Below are positions 24,522 to 34,500 of a DNA stretch of 64,000 nucleotides, piece by piece; position 1 is the first letter of the stretch, and each line of letters starts with the position of its first letter. The DNA lies in NCBI RefSeq assembly GCF_030547185.1, contig NZ_JAUOQR010000004.1, positions 124,001-188,000 on the forward strand, written 5' to 3'. Below the pieces are notes generated by a model. It saw only the letters and a program-made list of their open reading frames with translations. It was not told the origin of the DNA and searched no databases. A program made the position numbers and the translations under genes. The stretch is from Neptuniibacter sp. 1_MG-2023 (lineage in GTDB: Bacteria; Pseudomonadota; Gammaproteobacteria; Pseudomonadales; Balneatricaceae).

Positions 24522-25280
24522 ATGTTGCAGCTTAATAATGTCAGTTTTAAACCGCAGGGAAAGCTGTTATTGGATCAGGTTTCTGTATCGGTAAAAGCAG
24601 GTGAAGTCTATGGTCTACTGGGGCCGAATGGGGCCGGTAAAACGACTTTATTAAAAGCGATTAGTGGTGATATTAAAGCCAGCGGTTCTATCAAGTTCTA
24701 TGGTAAAGAGCTAACACAGTGGAATCGCCGTGAATTGGCTAAGCATCTGGCAGTACTTCCCCAAGCGAGCCAATTGACCTTTCCCTTCAGCGCCAGAGAA
24801 GTAGTTGCTTTAGGTTTAACTCCATTATCGCTGTCTAAAGCTCAAGCAAATTGTTTGATCGATGAAAAAATGCAGGCGACTGATTGTTATAGCTTTGCGG
24901 ATCGCTCCTATCCTTCGTTATCAGGGGGAGAACGACAGCGGGTTCAGCTCGCGCGGGTCTTATTGCAGCTCAGTCAAGCGAGTCACTCACCTTTACTGCT
25001 TCTTGATGAGCCGACGTCGGCACAAGATTTAGGACAGCAACATAATCTGTTAACGTTGACTCAACAGCTAGCAAAAAAAGAAGGGTTTGGCGTTGTTGCC
25101 ATTCTGCATGATCTTAACCAAGTGCTGCGTTATTGTGATACCTGTTGTTTGTTAGATCAGGGGCAGGTGAGTGCTGTAGATAGTCCTGATAAGGTGTTAT
25201 CCGATGAGCGGATAAAACAGCACTGGCAGTATCAGCCACAACGGGTGATCTTAAATGATGGACAGATCGCTTTAATTTGA
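24522..25280 (+). CDS. hmuV: Haem ABC importer ATPase HmuV
   Basis: This 252-residue ABC ATPase shows a Walker A GPNGAGKTTLL (about 34-44), a Q-loop near LPQASQ, the signature LSGGERQR, a Walker B LLLLDEPTSAQD and the switch His in AILHDLN. These match HmuV/BtuD-type ATPases. The ATG at 24522 has a ggag site six bases upstream, so it is preferred over the TTG two codons earlier. It is the last gene of the haem operon and converges on the adenylyltransferase gene. Confidence 0.92.
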   Translation: MLQLNNVSFKPQGKLLLDQVSVSVKAGEVYGLLGPNGAGKTTLLKAISGDIKASGSIKFYGKELTQWNRRELAKHLAVLPQASQLTFPFSAREVVALGLTPLSLSKAQANCLIDEKMQATDCYSFADRSYPSLSGGERQRVQLARVLLQLSQASHSPLLLLDEPTSAQDLGQQHNLLTLTQQLAKKEGFGVVAILHDLNQVLRYCDTCCLLDQGQVSAVDSPDKVLSDERIKQHWQYQPQRVILNDGQIALI

Positions 25281-25313
25281 TCGTTGCAAAAGTCTTTGGA
25301 TCAAGGGGGTATT

Positions 25314-26192
25314 TTAAGACCAACTCACCACATTTAAAGCCGTGGAGAGTCCAGCCTCTATAATCTCGTGAGCTTGTGCTTCGCTTTTTACTAAAATCGA
25401 ACCACTAAAGGCAAGTGCATTAAGTGAGACACCGGAAAAATTTTCACCTGTTCTAGGTACCATCAACATCCAATGGTGGCTTAAGAGAAGATTATAAGCG
25501 CGGGCTATCTTCTCTCCGTCTTTTTCGATCCCTAAGGTCATTCGCAGCCGATTATAAAAATTTTGTAATTGAGCAGCACCATCACCATTCTGTATTTTCT
25601 CTTCTGTAAAAATATCTTTAGGTAAGGCCAGTGCTGCATGGCGAAAGGGTAAGCTATCTAGCTCCCTAGGTACTTCGTCATGTAGTTCTGACAGTTGTGG
25701 ATTAAAAGCGATTAATTGTTCCACTGTTTCTGGCACTTTTATCAGCTGTAGGTGCTTATGGGTTTGACTGGCCCCAGCCGTTTTACCACTATTGTAAAAA
25801 GCTAATGCCGGCGCGGCGCATAGGCACCGGTGTAAGGCATAAAAATCGTTTTTATTAAGGGCTGTATTTTGTTCTTCAAAGGCTTGAGTTACTAAGAGCA
25901 GATGTTCATCGACTACATTATATTTATTCAATAAACATTTATGATTATCACCGATGTTGGTGACAAATAAAGCTTCTTCATGGGGTAGGAATGGGTCGGG
26001 TTTACTTTGATTGAGCTTAGCTAGGGAGCTATCGGGTGTTGGTTTGTTTTGGAGATTATCAAGTATACGGACATGAAAATTAAGACTTCCTTCTTGGACA
26101 CTAAGCATAGATGTTTTAAAACTGTTTAATGCGCCAGCTTTAGTGGCACTTTTTGCAACTTCCGCAGCATCTTTCCACAATGTAAAAACCAT
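25314..26192 (-). CDS. ATP adenylyltransferase / Ap4A phosphorylase-like protein
   Basis: The 292-residue protein belongs to the HIT-superfamily group of Ap4A phosphorylases (Apa1/Apa2). The catalytic histidine triad-like segment THKHLQL lies near residue 140-150, preceded by the SGKTAGASQ stretch, and a C-terminal HHWMLMVPRT segment is typical. These enzymes split Ap4A into ATP (or ADP) and ADP, limiting alarmone levels. They are known mostly from fungi, with scattered bacterial copies. The start has a gagggag ribosome site upstream. It is monocistronic and converges on the haem operon; no functional link is evident. Confidence 0.82.
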   Translation of the reverse strand: MVFTLWKDAAEVAKSATKAGALNSFKTSMLSVQEGSLNFHVRILDNLQNKPTPDSSLAKLNQSKPDPFLPHEEALFVTNIGDNHKCLLNKYNVVDEHLLLVTQAFEEQNTALNKNDFYALHRCLCAAPALAFYNSGKTAGASQTHKHLQLIKVPETVEQLIAFNPQLSELHDEVPRELDSLPFRHAALALPKDIFTEEKIQNGDGAAQLQNFYNRLRMTLGIEKDGEKIARAYNLLLSHHWMLMVPRTGENFSGVSLNALAFSGSILVKSEAQAHEIIEAGLSTALNVVSWS

Positions 26193-26328
26193 CGGGTGTT
26201 CTCCCTCAGAGTACTTTATACTGATTATATAAGTGGTTATTAAGCTTGTGGGTTTGCCGTTATAGGCTGTTCTTTAGTCATGCGTTAGTTGTATTCTAGC
26301 GTCAGTTAAAAATCATAATTATTCCAAT

Positions 26329-27684
26329 ATGAAAAGCGTCACAGCTTCATTAAAAGCAAAAATGCTACTGCTTTCAATACTGCCACTAATTATAGTGACG
26401 GTAGCTATCACTATGATTAGCTTAAATCAGGCGCATATTCTCTCAGAACAAGAGATTGAAACCTTCGAAGAAAATTTACTCAACTCCAAACATCAAGAGC
26501 TACAGCATTATGTCGCCTTAGCGATGAACGCGATAGAGGAAGTCGTTAATGAATCTGAGCCTGGAGATGAAAATGCAGAAAAGCGTATAAAGGATATGCT
26601 GAGCACTCTCACTTTTGGTGATGATGGCTATTTCTTTTTATATGACATGCAGGGCATTAATTTAGTTCATCCTACCCAGCCGGAGTTGGTTGGGCAGGAT
26701 CTAATCGAGCTGCAAGATAGTAATGGTAAATATGTAATACGCGATTTGATTAGGATTGCTGATGAGGGGGGCGGGTTTTATCGTTACCTCTGGCGAAAAC
26801 CTTCAGCAGGGCATCAGGAAAAGAAATTGAGTTTCGTGGTTAAAATACCGAAATTTAATTGGATGATGGGAACCGGTTTATATATTGATGATATTGCAGA
26901 AGAAGTTGCCCATACGCGTTTAAAAGTAACCCGTAATATCAGAAATACATTTTTTACCGTGGTCGTTATTCTAGCGGGTACAATTATTATTATTGCGCTC
27001 ATAGGTATTGCGATTAATATGCATTCCTCCCAATTAGCGGATGTGCGGTTACGTGAGTTAGCCCATCGCTATGTTCAATTTCAGGTGAGTCAGCGGCGTA
27101 ATTTTGCACGTGAACTGCATGATGGCATTAATCAGTTAATGGTATCGGTAAAATTTAGATTGGAACTTGCCAGAGATAAATCGTTGAAAGGGGATGCAAG
27201 TGCGGTTGATGACATCACTAAAGGTTGTGATGTTTTAAATATGGCGATTCAAGAGGTGCGACGTATCTCCCATGACCTTCGACCTATACAGCTTGATGAT
27301 CTAGGGCTTGAGTCCGCACTACACAGTATGGCCAATGACTTTTCTGAGCGCACGAACATCCGAATGAATGCCAGAATAGAGTTACCAGAACAGCGTCTAC
27401 CTGATGATATTGAGATTACGCTGTATAGAATTGCCCAAGAAACCCTGACAAATATTGAAAAGCATGCACAAGCTCAGAATGTAGGTTTAAAAATTTGGTT
27501 TCGTGAAGGCTATATCTGGTTAGAAGTATCAGATGATGGACGAGGCTTTATCCCCGAGAAGACAGAGACAGGAATCGGTCTTCTAAATATGCGTGAGCGT
27601 ACAGAATTGCTCAGTGGACGTTTTAGTATTAAGAGTCGTTTGGGTGTAGGTACACGTATTAAAGTGGGTTTCGCAATTTTTTAG
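26329..27684 (+). CDS. Cache-domain sensor histidine kinase (NarX/DegS class, HisKA_3)
   Basis: The 451-residue membrane kinase has a TM helix at 13-31, a periplasmic single Cache domain (about 35-195, with FGDDGYFFLYDMQGINLVHP and NWMMGTGLYIDDI) and a second TM helix at about 205-228. The HisKA_3 dimerisation domain has the phosphorylated His264 in ARELHDGINQ. The HATPase domain has the N-box QETLTNIEKHA and a DDGRGF motif. Cache domains often sense small carboxylates or amino acids, but the ligand cannot be read here. It is followed 15 bp later by its NarL-type regulator, so the two form a two-component pair. Confidence 0.9.
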   Translation: MKSVTASLKAKMLLLSILPLIIVTVAITMISLNQAHILSEQEIETFEENLLNSKHQELQHYVALAMNAIEEVVNESEPGDENAEKRIKDMLSTLTFGDDGYFFLYDMQGINLVHPTQPELVGQDLIELQDSNGKYVIRDLIRIADEGGGFYRYLWRKPSAGHQEKKLSFVVKIPKFNWMMGTGLYIDDIAEEVAHTRLKVTRNIRNTFFTVVVILAGTIIIIALIGIAINMHSSQLADVRLRELAHRYVQFQVSQRRNFARELHDGINQLMVSVKFRLELARDKSLKGDASAVDDITKGCDVLNMAIQEVRRISHDLRPIQLDDLGLESALHSMANDFSERTNIRMNARIELPEQRLPDDIEITLYRIAQETLTNIEKHAQAQNVGLKIWFREGYIWLEVSDDGRGFIPEKTETGIGLLNMRERTELLSGRFSIKSRLGVGTRIKVGFAIF

Positions 27685-27699
27685 GAGATACAAACGCTA

Positions 27700-28353
27700 A
27701 TGCCGAGTGACAATAAAATCCGAGTATTATTGGTCGATGATCACCCTCTTGTACTAGATGGAATTAGTGCGCGCTTAGAAGGTGAACCCTCCCTTGAAAT
27801 TATCGGCATGGCTAATGATGGAAAGCAAGCCCTAGCGTTGGCATCAACCCTTCATCCAGATGTTGTTCTTATGGATATCTCTATGCCGGTGATGAATGGT
27901 TTTGAAGCATCGGAGCGATTCCATGCGGAGCAGCCAGATGTGAAAGTGCTAATTTTAAGCATGCATGATGATCGAGAATATATTGTTAAGCTGATTAAAT
28001 GTGGTGCGGCTGGCTATGTTTTAAAAGATGTTTCATCTAACGAGCTGATTTCAGCGATTGAAACGGTTTACGGCGGTGGTACATACTTTAGTTCAGGAGC
28101 ATCACAAAGCTTATTTAGCCAGTTTGATCAGGAGGGTGGGCATGCAAATACTCAACAGGAAGAGCTTACCGGCCGTGAAAAAGATGTCTTGAAACTAGTT
28201 GCTGAAGGCAATAGTAATAAAGAGATTGCTAGAGAGCTCGATATCTCTGTACGTACAGTTGAGACTCATAGACAAAATATCAAACAAAAATTAGATATAC
28301 ACACAGCAGCAGGGCTGACCCGTTACGCGATAGAACATAAGCTGGTGGATTGA
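27700..28353 (+). CDS. NarL/LuxR-family response regulator
   Basis: The 217-residue regulator has an N-terminal receiver with the phosphoacceptor Asp59 in VLMDISMP and the usual acidic pair DDHP near residue 12. A C-terminal LuxR-type helix-turn-helix (LTGREKDVLKLVAEGNSNKEIAR and the following VRTVETHRQNIKQKL) spans about 150-210. It is the cognate partner of the Cache kinase upstream, with a 15-bp gap and a shared direction. Its targets are unknown. A large inverted repeat lies between its end and the chemotaxis gene. Confidence 0.92.
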   Translation: MPSDNKIRVLLVDDHPLVLDGISARLEGEPSLEIIGMANDGKQALALASTLHPDVVLMDISMPVMNGFEASERFHAEQPDVKVLILSMHDDREYIVKLIKCGAAGYVLKDVSSNELISAIETVYGGGTYFSSGASQSLFSQFDQEGGHANTQQEELTGREKDVLKLVAEGNSNKEIARELDISVRTVETHRQNIKQKLDIHTAAGLTRYAIEHKLVD

Positions 28354-28420
28354 GCGTTAGGCTGTAAAAGGATTAAAACGCTCTTGCGCTAATAACTTCC
28401 CTGCCTTTTAAGACAGAATC

Positions 28421-28469
28421 AATAACGTCAGAATATCTAAAAAATTATTCAGCATATTTTGACGTTATT
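28421..28469. terminator. Large inverted repeat between convergent regulator and MCP genes
   Basis: A 16-bp stem with one G-U pair (28421-28436 with 28454-28469) encloses a 17-base AT-rich loop. It sits between two converging genes. The T-run is short on both strands, so it may be a weak bidirectional terminator. Confidence 0.55.
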
Positions 28470-28503
28470 TTATAAGTTGAGCATCCCATCACTCTACTTA
28501 ACG

Positions 28504-30135
28504 TTAGCCTACGCGAAATTTTGCGATCATCGCTTTTAGCTCGTTGGAAAGGGCGTTTAGTTCAGTACTCGATTGAGAGATCTTTTCCGCCCCATTACTA
28601 GAGATATTAGACGCATCATGTAGGTTAATGAGTGAGCGGTTGATCTCTTCAGACACACTGGTTTGTTCGGTTGATGCGCTAGAGATAAGAGCATTCATAT
28701 CCGTTATGCTGATAACTGCTTTTGAGATCTCTTCGAGTGCAGAGCCTGCTTCAGTCGCTTTAGAACCGGCGGTCTCCGCTTTTTTCTGACCTTCACTCAT
28801 TGCGGTTACGGCATCGGTAGTCCCCGACTGTAAACGTTCAATAGCTACTTGTATCTCTTGGGTAGAGACCTGCGTGCGTTGTGCCAATGTACGTACTTCG
28901 TCCGCTACGACAGCAAATCCACGTCCTTGATCGCCTGCCCGGGCGGCTTCAATAGCAGCGTTAAGTGCCAGTAAGTTTGTCTGCTCGGCAATGCTCTTGA
29001 TCACATCCACAATTGAGCCAATATTTTCACTATCAGACTCAAGCGTTTTTATTTTACTGGATACACTTTTAACATCAGTGACGAGTGCGTTTGTGGCCAC
29101 GACCGCTTGATTTACAATCGTAGTGCCTTGATGTGCTTTCTCTCTTGTATTGCGAGCATCACTATCCGCTTGCTCCGCATTGTGTGATATCTCTTGTGAT
29201 GAGGAGACCATTTGATTCATGGCTGCTGCCACTTGTTCTATCTCTGCACGTTGAGTGTTAATACTGGATTTTGTTTCAACGCTAACATCGGTCATATCCG
29301 TAGCCGCGCTGGCCAGTCGGTTAGTCGCCGAGGTAATTTGACTAACAATGTCACGCATCTGCGCGATCATTGCGTTAAAGCTTTTACTTATTGTTCCTAA
29401 TTCGTTTTTACCTTCTGTTTGCAGTGTGAGAGTTAAATCAGAAGATTCAGAAATACGTTCAATGGTTTCCTGCATATGTAGCAGTGGATTAATCATGGAG
29501 CGATAGATATAAGCTGAAATAGCGATCAGTAAAACCATGATCAGTATTGATAGTGTAGAGAGCAGAAAAATACTTTCCTTATAAACCTGTTGAATAGCCT
29601 CATATTCTTGTTTAGCAACGCGCAGCTGTAAATTAATTAACTCAGTAACTTTTTCGCTAATAGGGTCTATTTGGGTATAGAGAGGGCCATCCAGTGCATC
29701 AAGCTGGCCTTTAGGGGGCCCAGATATAGTGGCTAGGATCTGTAGTGTATTATCAATAGCTGCATCAGCGGACACAAAAAGGTTTTGAGCTTCATCAGCT
29801 AAAGTTTTCTCTTCTGGTGTGAGGTTTGTTGCTAGATATTTTTTCCACTTAAGGCTGATCTCTTGCTTAGAGCTTTCTATATCGGCTACGGTTTCGTCTA
29901 AAGTATAAATACCGGCATTTGCTTTATTGATCGCATCAATAACGAGCACCGCATAATCGTCGGCGATTATTTTTAAGTCTTCAAGGGGAACAACCCTGTC
30001 ATGATAAATCCGTTTCGCGCCGCCTTCCGTCAATTGTAGTTCTTGAAGTGCAAACAAAGTAATACAAATCAAGCCAATAATAGGTAGAACGACCATTACC
30101 GTCAGTTTTGTCTTTATGGAAACATCTTTAAGCAT
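28504..30135 (-). CDS. Methyl-accepting chemotaxis protein
   Basis: The 543-residue receptor has a first TM helix at about 10-30, a periplasmic four-helix-bundle-type region (about 31-190) rich in helix and a second TM helix at about 190-212. A HAMP domain (about 213-265) and a long cytoplasmic coiled coil follow. The methyl-accepting signalling tip reads [20 protein letters not shown], then [17 protein letters not shown] (about 375-415), as in all MCPs. Its ligand is unknown. There is no C-terminal CheR/CheB-docking pentapeptide. It is transcribed alone. Confidence 0.93.
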   Translation of the reverse strand: MLKDVSIKTKLTVMVVLPIIGLICITLFALQELQLTEGGAKRIYHDRVVPLEDLKIIADDYAVLVIDAINKANAGIYTLDETVADIESSKQEISLKWKKYLATNLTPEEKTLADEAQNLFVSADAAIDNTLQILATISGPPKGQLDALDGPLYTQIDPISEKVTELINLQLRVAKQEYEAIQQVYKESIFLLSTLSILIMVLLIAISAYIYRSMINPLLHMQETIERISESSDLTLTLQTEGKNELGTISKSFNAMIAQMRDIVSQITSATNRLASAATDMTDVSVETKSSINTQRAEIEQVAAAMNQMVSSSQEISHNAEQADSDARNTREKAHQGTTIVNQAVVATNALVTDVKSVSSKIKTLESDSENIGSIVDVIKSIAEQTNLLALNAAIEAARAGDQGRGFAVVADEVRTLAQRTQVSTQEIQVAIERLQSGTTDAVTAMSEGQKKAETAGSKATEAGSALEEISKAVISITDMNALISSASTEQTSVSEEINRSLINLHDASNISSNGAEKISQSSTELNALSNELKAMIAKFRVG

Positions 30136-30367
30136 AGCTATTATCTCTTTTTGGGATCGGCGCTGTTCAATTCTTTCTGGGCAAATGGGTTATTGACCTG
30201 CGCGATTAAAATTTAGTTAATCGAAGGCAAGTCTTATAGGGTGTTGATTTTCATGTATATCTAATGAGTGCAAAAGGCCTGAATTTTAAAAACTAATAAA
30301 GTAGCGAAACACTAACACTCGGTTACTGAACCTGTACTAAATGAGCTTCAGCAGGGGAGGTGATAAA

Positions 30368-30463
30368 TTGAACAGCTTCCTCGCGAATGCTTTCGGTTAT
30401 TCTCAAAATCTACACCTTGGGTCTAGGCTATATGAGGTAAATATACCGATAGGTTCCCTATAA
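30368..30463 (+). CDS. Possible 31-residue small protein with perfect ribosome site
   Basis: A TTG at 30368 follows ggaggtgat (30356-30364), a nine-base perfect match to the 3' end of 16S rRNA. It opens a 31-codon frame that ends at TAA 30463; the peptide begins NSFLANAFGYSQNLHLG. The spacing is short but possible. An ATG at 30341 in the same frame would give 40 residues with no better site. No homology is recognised. The ribosome site is the only strong evidence, and it could be chance. Confidence 0.25.
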   Translation: MNSFLANAFGYSQNLHLGSRLYEVNIPIGSL

Positions 30464-30777
30464 AGTTCACCGTTCTAAAGCAGATAATACCGCACCTCAC
30501 AGCTTAGAGTGTACTGATAAATAGTATCTAATTTTACCACTATGGAATGATTAACGGTTGATAAACACTCAGTAAACATAGACGCAAGGATGTTTTCTGT
30601 AAATGATCGATCGGGTTAGTGATTCAAAAAGAACGGAACCTAAAACTTAATATTAAAGATGCTACTTACAGTGTGATAAGCGGCAGCAGTGTAAGGTGTT
30701 TTAGGCTAATAGCAGTGATCCAACCCGTTTAATCGTTGTATTTAAGTATCAAAGTGGTAAATCGAGTGAAAAAAATC

Positions 30778-30805
30778 TTGAACTGATTAAGCAGAGTCGT
30801 ATACT
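30778..30805 (+). promoter_or_regulatory. Promoter of tRNA-Val
   Basis: A -35 box ttgaac (30778-30783) and a -10 box tatact (30800-30805) are spaced by 16 bp, followed by a GC-containing discriminator. The tRNA starts 15 bp after the -10 box, which fits a start near 30812. Confidence 0.7.
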
Positions 30806-30820
30806 ACGCACCACTTATTT

Positions 30821-30897
30821 AGGACTATAGCTCAGTTGGTTAGAGCACTTGCTCGACATGCAAGGGGTCGTCAGTTCGAATCTGACTAGTCCTACCA
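30821..30897 (+). tRNA. tRNA-Val (anticodon GAC)
   Basis: The 77-base cloverleaf has a perfect 7-bp acceptor stem (aggacta with tagtcct), discriminator A73, an encoded CCA, D-arm gctc/gagc and T-arm gtcag/ctgac with loop ttcgaat. The anticodon stem cttgc/gcaag holds a 7-base loop tcgacat, giving anticodon GAC for valine. Position 33, normally U, is C in this alignment. The T-loop, acceptor and CCA support a real gene; the identity follows from the anticodon and A73. Confidence 0.9.
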
Positions 30898-30907
30898 GAT
30901 TTAAAAG

Positions 30908-30931
30908 AGCCTCGTGAATGCGGGGCTTTTT
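30908..30931 (+). terminator. Terminator after tRNA-Val
   Basis: A 7-bp stem with one G-U pair (agcctcg 30908-30914 with cggggct 30921-30927) is followed by five T, immediately downstream of the tRNA. Confidence 0.75.
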
Positions 30932-31069
30932 GCTATCTGGACTATGCAGATGAGAACTGCGCAGTTCGAGCCGAGCGAAGCGAGACCACATCGGAGCTTG
31001 CGACGATAGCCCGAAGGGGAATAATCTGCTTAGCCTTACTTAAGTTATATTGAGTATTAAGTCGCTGTC

Positions 31070-31096
31070 AGCCGAATCTTATGATTCGGCTTTTTT
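31070..31096 (+). terminator. Second terminator downstream of the tRNA
   Basis: An 8-bp perfect stem (agccgaat 31070-31077 with attcggct 31084-31091), a 6-base loop and a T-run. It could stop read-through from the tRNA unit or end an unannotated short transcript. Confidence 0.7.
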
Positions 31097-31249
31097 GCTT
31101 ATAACCCTTCCATCTGTAGATTGCTGTATAGAACGGTTTATCTGTGATTATTTAATAGCTGATTATAAGGGATAAGCGATCTTTCAGGGCAAGGTTGCTT
31201 ATACTGTACTATTGTTGAAAGAGGTTGATCTTGCGATAAATATAATTGG

Positions 31250-31297
31250 CGCCGTTTAACATAGGCCTATAGGTATTTTTATAGGGACGGCGTTTTT
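31250..31297 (+). terminator. Long imperfect hairpin with T-run upstream of the hybrid kinase
   Basis: The outer stem cgccgt/acggcg (31250-31255 with 31287-31292) encloses an inner stem built around cctata/tatagg. Five T follow. It may end a transcript or act in the leader of the kinase gene. Confidence 0.45.
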
Positions 31298-31498
31298 GTC
31301 GATAAATGCCTCTTGTTGCACCTGTTTCTCTTAGGTGGCATCAGCATTGGCAGGGATAATTCTTTAAGGTCATTGTGACACTGGTATATACAGGATAGGG
31401 ATAAACCTATCGTTGGGTCAAAAGAGCAAATGTTGCGAATGAAACGTTCGATTTTTCAAAGTTATTATTGTTCCACCCCTGCTTCTGCTAAGGAAATT

Positions 31499-31519
31499 AT
31501 GAGTATTTATCTTATATGA
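31499..31519 (+). CDS. Six-codon leader reading frame overlapping the hybrid kinase start
   Basis: An ATG at 31499 preceded by aaggaaat encodes MSIYLI and ends in TGA at 31517-31519, which overlaps the kinase ATG at 31516 (ATGA). This is the classic arrangement for translational coupling. The kinase ATG itself has no good ribosome site, so ribosomes may reach it through this leader. Expression is unproven. Confidence 0.3.
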   Translation: MSIYLI

Positions 31520-34500
31520 AAGAAACAAAGCTAAATCGATATGGCTTTTCTACATTGCGGTGGCCTTTGGTTATTGGGCTCTTAACAACAATGATAATTG
31601 CTTGGATGCTGGATTATCAAAATAAGCATGATATTAAGGCTTACACGAATGGGCTTGCAGATAAAACAGAAAATCTGATTAAAGAGCGTTTTCAACTCTT
31701 TGAATACGGTTTACGTGGTGCTAGAGGGGCGATAGCTACAGCGGGGGTTAATGAAGTTACTCGTAAACAATTTGAACGTTATGTGAATAGCCGAGATATA
31801 GATAATGAATTTCCAGGCGCATTAGGGTTTGGTTTTATTCGACGGGTTCCCCCATCACAAGAAGCTAGCTTTCTAGCCCGTGCGCGTCAGGACGGTGCGC
31901 CTGATTTTACTATCAGAGCGCTATCGCCTCACGAGGAGGATCGCTTTGTAATTCAATATATCTATCCTATCTATAAAAATAGACAAGCTATGGGGCTGGA
32001 TATTGGATCTGAAAGTAATCGACGCTCAGCGGCTCTTGCCGCAGCTAGAGATAATAAAGCTTATATAACCAATCCAATTACCCTTGTTCAGGCAAATAGA
32101 AAAGCCCGTAAAGGTGTTCTTATTTTGTTGCCGGTTTATTCACATACCGCACTTTTAACCACTGTAGAGTCACGGGAAGAATCGGTACTGGGCTGGGCAT
32201 ATGCGCCTTTAATTATCGATGATGTGTTATCGGATATAGATTTATTAACGGATAATGCATCAATTACACTCAGTAATGTAAAAGAAGAGGAGCCTTTTTT
32301 TAGCGTACTTGATACTTATTCATCTAAGTTGCTCAAGGATAGCGCAGTAGTGCGAGATGTCCTTGTCATGGGGCAGCATTGGAAAATGACGCTAACACCC
32401 ACCGTCGAAGCGACTGATCTTATAAAATCATGGAATATGGATTGGGTTATTGCTATTGGTTTAGGGTTAACCTTGTGCGGTTTATTAGTGATTAGTTTAT
32501 TGCGTAATGGTCAGGTGGGTGAGGATCAGTACGATGAAATATTAAAAGCGGATATCCATAGCTTATCCATTTTCTTTAAGAGCGCTAGATTTAATCGTTC
32601 TTGGCCATATATTTTTCTTATTCTCTGTTTTGTATTTTCGGTATCGAGCTGGTTTATCGTAAAAAGCCACCTGTCTAGTGTTAGTAATGAGCTGCTAAAA
32701 GTAAAAGAATCTGTTCTTCTTAAGCTTGATAATGAAGCGACTCAATTCAAGCGTGATGTGATATTTCTTGCTAATACACCCTCTATTTCTGACCTTTTAA
32801 ATAATCAAGTCGAGGGTGTGGATTCACAAAATCGCCTATTATCGCATCACTGGTACGGGACGCTGGCGGACATTTTTAAAGCGTATATGCTGGCCATTCC
32901 TGATGTGCATCAGGTGCGTTTAATTGAGGCCGGAAATGGTTGGCAAGAAAGCGTTAAGGTTCAACGTGATGGAGATGAGCTTGAGGTATATGCCCAAGAA
33001 GAGCTTCAGTTTAAGGGTGATGAGCCGTATATCGCAAAAACACTTCAAGTGGGGGCTGGCAAGGTTTACGTCTCAAATATTAATTTAAACCGAGAATACG
33101 GGAAAATCGAGCAGCCTGCCCGACCAGTGTGGCGTTTTTCAACGCCTATTTTTAATGAGGATGGCACGCCGTTAGCTATTGTTATTGTGAATGTCAGTGC
33201 AGACAGGGTCTTAAACTCCTTTGCCTCCAATTTACCTGCAGAGTCCGAGCTTTACATCACAAATCAAGCGGGCGATTTTTTGCTCCACCCTAATGTAGAG
33301 AAAACGTTTACTTTTGAATATGGGAATCCATATCGTTGGGATAATGAATTTAAGGAAGCTACTTTTTTACATAAATTAAGTGCTTTTAATATGCTGCGTT
33401 TTGATGGGCAAAAAGGATATGTGTTAGCCGATCAAGGTCGTTTTTCTCTTGATGAGCAGATTCAAGGAAGCCGTTTAGAAATTTATAGTGTGATCTCTCA
33501 GTTTTTCGTTGTAAAAAAAATCGCCTTTAATATTGCCGGCGTATTTTGTGTGTTTTTGATTTTAGGTTTCTTAGTTTTCGTTGTTCAATATTGGATGTGG
33601 CTAAATGAAAAAATACGTCAAAGAAATGCCCTCGCTGTAGAAATAGAAGCCCAACGGAACAAAGAGATGCTGCGTTTCAAAGCGTTGCTAGGGTCTGCGC
33701 CTGATGCAACTTTTGTGATCGATCAGATAGGTATTATTAAAATAGTCAATGCACAAGCAGAGAGTATGTTTGGCTACGATCGCGTCGAATTAGAAGGACT
33801 TTCTATATACAAAATATTACCCGCTACGGCAGACGATGGAGATGCGGTGCATCTCATGGAGTATGTGGAGCAGCCTGAAAAACTGCCTTTTGGTGGTAAT
33901 GAAGAGTTTCTTGCACGCAGAAGGGATGGGAAAGAGTTTCCAGTTGAGATTAGCTTAAACACCGTCAACATTGATGAAAAGTTACTGGTACTCGCTTCAG
34001 TACGTGATATTAGCGATCGGCTTGCTATTGAGGAAAAGCTTAGAAGGGCGTTACATGATGCTGAGCAAGCAACGGAAGCGAAAAGTGCATTTTTAGCAAA
34101 CACTAGTCATGAAATTCGCACACCTCTCAATGCGGTCATTGGTTTAACCTATCTACTGAATGAGGAGCAATTAACTGACTCGCAACATCGACTAGTTTCT
34201 AAAATTCAGATTTCAGGTAAATCCCTATTGGGTATTGTTAACGATGTATTAGATTTGTCGAAAATAGAAGCGAATGAAATGGCATTGGAGCAGTACCCGC
34301 TAGATCTACCAGAGTTCTTTGAGGAAGTATCGAGTGTCTTTGCGGTACAGGCAGAAGCTAAAAATATAGATTTTACTTGCAAGCTTGATCCGAATTTACC
34401 CTCGTGGGTATTGGCAGATGAAGTCAGGCTTCGTCAAATTTTGGTTAATTTACTGAGTAATGCGTTTAAATTTACTACCATAGGTAAGGTTTCTGTTCGT

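Larger units (their letters stand above)
30136..30820. other. 685-bp intergenic region before tRNA-Val
   Basis: The region contains the start of the MCP message on the minus strand, a possible small reading frame (30368-30463) with an extremely strong ribosome site, and the tRNA promoter at its end. No other gene was supported. The middle (30480-30760) shows no recognisable structure. Confidence 0.4.
30938..31515. other. 578-bp intergenic region between tRNA-Val and the hybrid kinase
   Basis: It begins with a GC-rich segment (about 30950-31020) containing gagcgaagcgag- and gcccgaaggg-like self-complementary pieces that look like a repeat element. A strong terminator-like hairpin follows at 31070-31096, then a long imperfect hairpin at 31250-31297. 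The end holds a short leader reading frame at 31499. No larger gene is present. Confidence 0.4.
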
